Part shown: one piece after another, positions 6,389 to 7,488 of the stretch
How the letters are laid out: every line of letters starts with the position of its first letter
Position numbering within the stretch: the first letter of the stretch is position 1
Source: Candidatus Acetothermia bacterium
GTDB taxonomy: Bacteria; Bipolaricaulota; Bipolaricaulia; Bipolaricaulales; Bipolaricaulaceae
DNA: 7,488 bases
Reading direction: 5' to 3'
NCBI GenBank assembly: GCA_003551325.1
Contig: PUMK01000340.1
Coordinates: forward strand, 1-7,488
Position numbers and translations under genes: made by a program
The notes under the pieces: model-generated
Database searches by the model: none
Seen by the model: the letters and a program-made list of their open reading frames with translations, nothing else
Told to the model about the DNA's origin: nothing

Positions 6389-7488
6389 ATGGTGAAGTTC
6401 TTAGCCGTTTTGCTCCTGGTCCTCGCCTGCGCGGCGACCGGCATGGCGTCGGAACCGAGGGATCCCTTCGCGGTTCGCGTTCTCAGCACCGTCGACGGTG
6501 ATACCGTCGATGTGCGGGTTCTCGACGCCCCGCACGGCGTCCTGCCCCGTGAGCGCGTACGGCTGTTGGGTTTCGACGCTCCGGAGATCGGCGAGCCGTT
6601 CGCCGCCGAGGCAACCCGGCTCGTACGCGAACTCGTCCGCATGGGCGACACCTACCTAGAGCTCGAGGAACAGCTACGGGATCCCTACGTTCGCTTACTC
6701 GCTCACCTGTGGGTTGATGTCGACGGGACATGGCTGTTGGTGAGCGAAGAGGTCGTACGAGCGGGCCTGGGAACGACGCTGTTCATCCCTCCCAACGACC
6801 GCCACTGGGATCGCCTGCGTGGCGCCCTCCACGAAGCCCAGCTCGTCGGTGCGGGCATGTGGGGAGCACACACGGAGCCCCTGACGCTCCGCTGCCTGGA
6901 GGGCGATCCGGTGCGGTATGTCACGGAGGTGGTCACGGTAAGGTTCCAGATCGACAACATCGAAGAGATGTCCGATGCATGGGTCATCCATGCAGCCGGC
7001 TCGGGCATGGGGTTCCATGTGGTGCTGGAACCGAAAGCCTGGGACAACCTCGCTCCCAAACTCCGCGATGCCGCGGGGACGAGGATCGATGTCCGCGGAG
7101 TGCTCGACTGGCGCCGCCTTTCAGACGGACCGTTCATCCGCGTGGCGTTCGCCGACCAAGTGGAGCGTGTGACGGAATGGCCCCACGGAGCGTTCGTCCA
7201 TGGACCCTACACAGGCGCCCCGGAGAGGGAAGCGGTGACCGTATCATGGACAGCCACATCCCCGCTCCCCGCACGCGTCAACTACAGCCCATGGACAGAG
7301 TTCGAGGCATCGGGCACGCTGGACGCATCCACGCACTACACGCCCGAGCAGGGGGATGATCGCCATACAGCTCATGTACGCCTTGAGGGCCTCCAACCGG
7401 ACACGCGTTACGCCTACCGGGTGACCCTCCACAAGGACGACGTACCTCAGCAAAGCCCCCTTGGAAGCTTCCATACAGCCCCTGATCC
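6389..7488 (+). CDS. Exported multidomain nuclease: SNase, OB-fold-like and FN3/PAP-N-like domains (truncated by window end)
   Basis: The frame from ATG 6389 stays open to the window edge (366 residues seen). Residues 1-20 are an export signal; cleavage after GMA is likely, though VLAC at 11-14 is a weak lipobox candidate. Residues about 27-160 are a staphylococcal-nuclease (thermonuclease) domain: VDGDTVDV with Asp38, RVRLLGFDAPE with Arg58, Asp63 and Glu66, and DPYVRLLA with Arg102. These correspond to Asp21, Arg35, Asp40, Glu43 and Arg87 of the S. aureus enzyme, so calcium-dependent cleavage of DNA or RNA outside the cytoplasm is expected. Residues about 178-261 look like an OB-fold (FHVVLEPKAW, TRIDVRGVLD, DGPFIRVAFADQVE). 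Residues about 282-365 resemble the fibronectin-III-like N-terminal domain of purple acid phosphatases (AVTVSWTATS, VRLEGLQPDTRYAYRV, SFHTAPD). A metallophosphatase domain could follow beyond the window; that is inference. Confidence 0.85.
   Translation, partial: MVKFLAVLLLVLACAATGMASEPRDPFAVRVLSTVDGDTVDVRVLDAPHGVLPRERVRLLGFDAPEIGEPFAAEATRLVRELVRMGDTYLELEEQLRDPYVRLLAHLWVDVDGTWLLVSEEVVRAGLGTTLFIPPNDRHWDRLRGALHEAQLVGAGMWGAHTEPLTLRCLEGDPVRYVTEVVTVRFQIDNIEEMSDAWVIHAAGSGMGFHVVLEPKAWDNLAPKLRDAAGTRIDVRGVLDWRRLSDGPFIRVAFADQVERVTEWPHGAFVHGPYTGAPEREAVTVSWTATSPLPARVNYSPWTEFEASGTLDASTHYTPEQGDDRHTAHVRLEGLQPDTRYAYRVTLHKDDVPQQSPLGSFHTAPD

Noticed and set aside
5827..6501. Plus-strand open frame across the end of the second permease and the start of the nuclease
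   Set aside because: It is in another frame from both genes and has Pro/Arg/Gly-rich noise without membrane segments.
6730..7359. Plus-strand open frame within the nuclease gene
   Set aside because: It is an out-of-frame shadow; the frame from 6389 carries the signal peptide and the SNase motifs and is uninterrupted.

Overview
The window looks like GC-rich chromosomal DNA (roughly 60% G+C by eye) from a bacterium, with every supported gene on the plus strand and short gaps (the largest is 215 bases). The ferredoxin-type MinD ATPase at the left edge is typical of anaerobes. The secreted parvulin and the solute-binding protein both have signal peptides without a lipobox cysteine, which fits a diderm cell with a periplasm. 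Two tandem Asp23/Gls24 proteins are more familiar from Gram-positive lineages, so the mix suggests a deep-branching or little-studied anaerobic phylum. Bipolaricaulota-like is my guess, held at low confidence.

Layout: (1) 2-610, C-terminal part of a MinD-superfamily P-loop ATPase with an inserted ferredoxin domain. (2) 692-2044, an exported PpiC/parvulin-type peptidyl-prolyl isomerase with an extra helical C-terminal region, closed by a strong 14-bp hairpin at 2074-2105. (3) 2260-2649 and 2642-3040, two paralogous Asp23/Gls24 proteins overlapping by 8 bases. (4) 3175-6349, three parts of a CUT1-family ABC importer in the unusual order permease (MalG/UgpE type), binding protein (UgpB-like), permease (MalF/UgpA type); a perfect GC hairpin lies between binding protein and second permease. 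No ATPase subunit is present. (5) 6389 to the right edge, an open frame that never stops: an exported thermonuclease (SNase) domain with all catalytic residues, then an apparent OB-fold, then a fibronectin-III/purple-acid-phosphatase N-terminal-like domain, truncated by the window end.

How they may work together: the importer genes and the nuclease gene lie close together (39 bases between the second permease and the nuclease) and may be co-transcribed. The binding protein resembles UgpB (glycerol-3-phosphate/glycerophosphodiester binding), and the neighbour is an exported nuclease probably fused to a phosphatase-type module. This permits the hypothesis of a scavenging locus for extracellular nucleic acids or organophosphates. 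That is inference; a plain sugar importer next to an unrelated nuclease is the conservative reading. The parvulin and Gls24 genes look like envelope and protein-folding housekeeping functions. I saw no tRNA, rRNA, CRISPR array, insertion sequence or phage gene.
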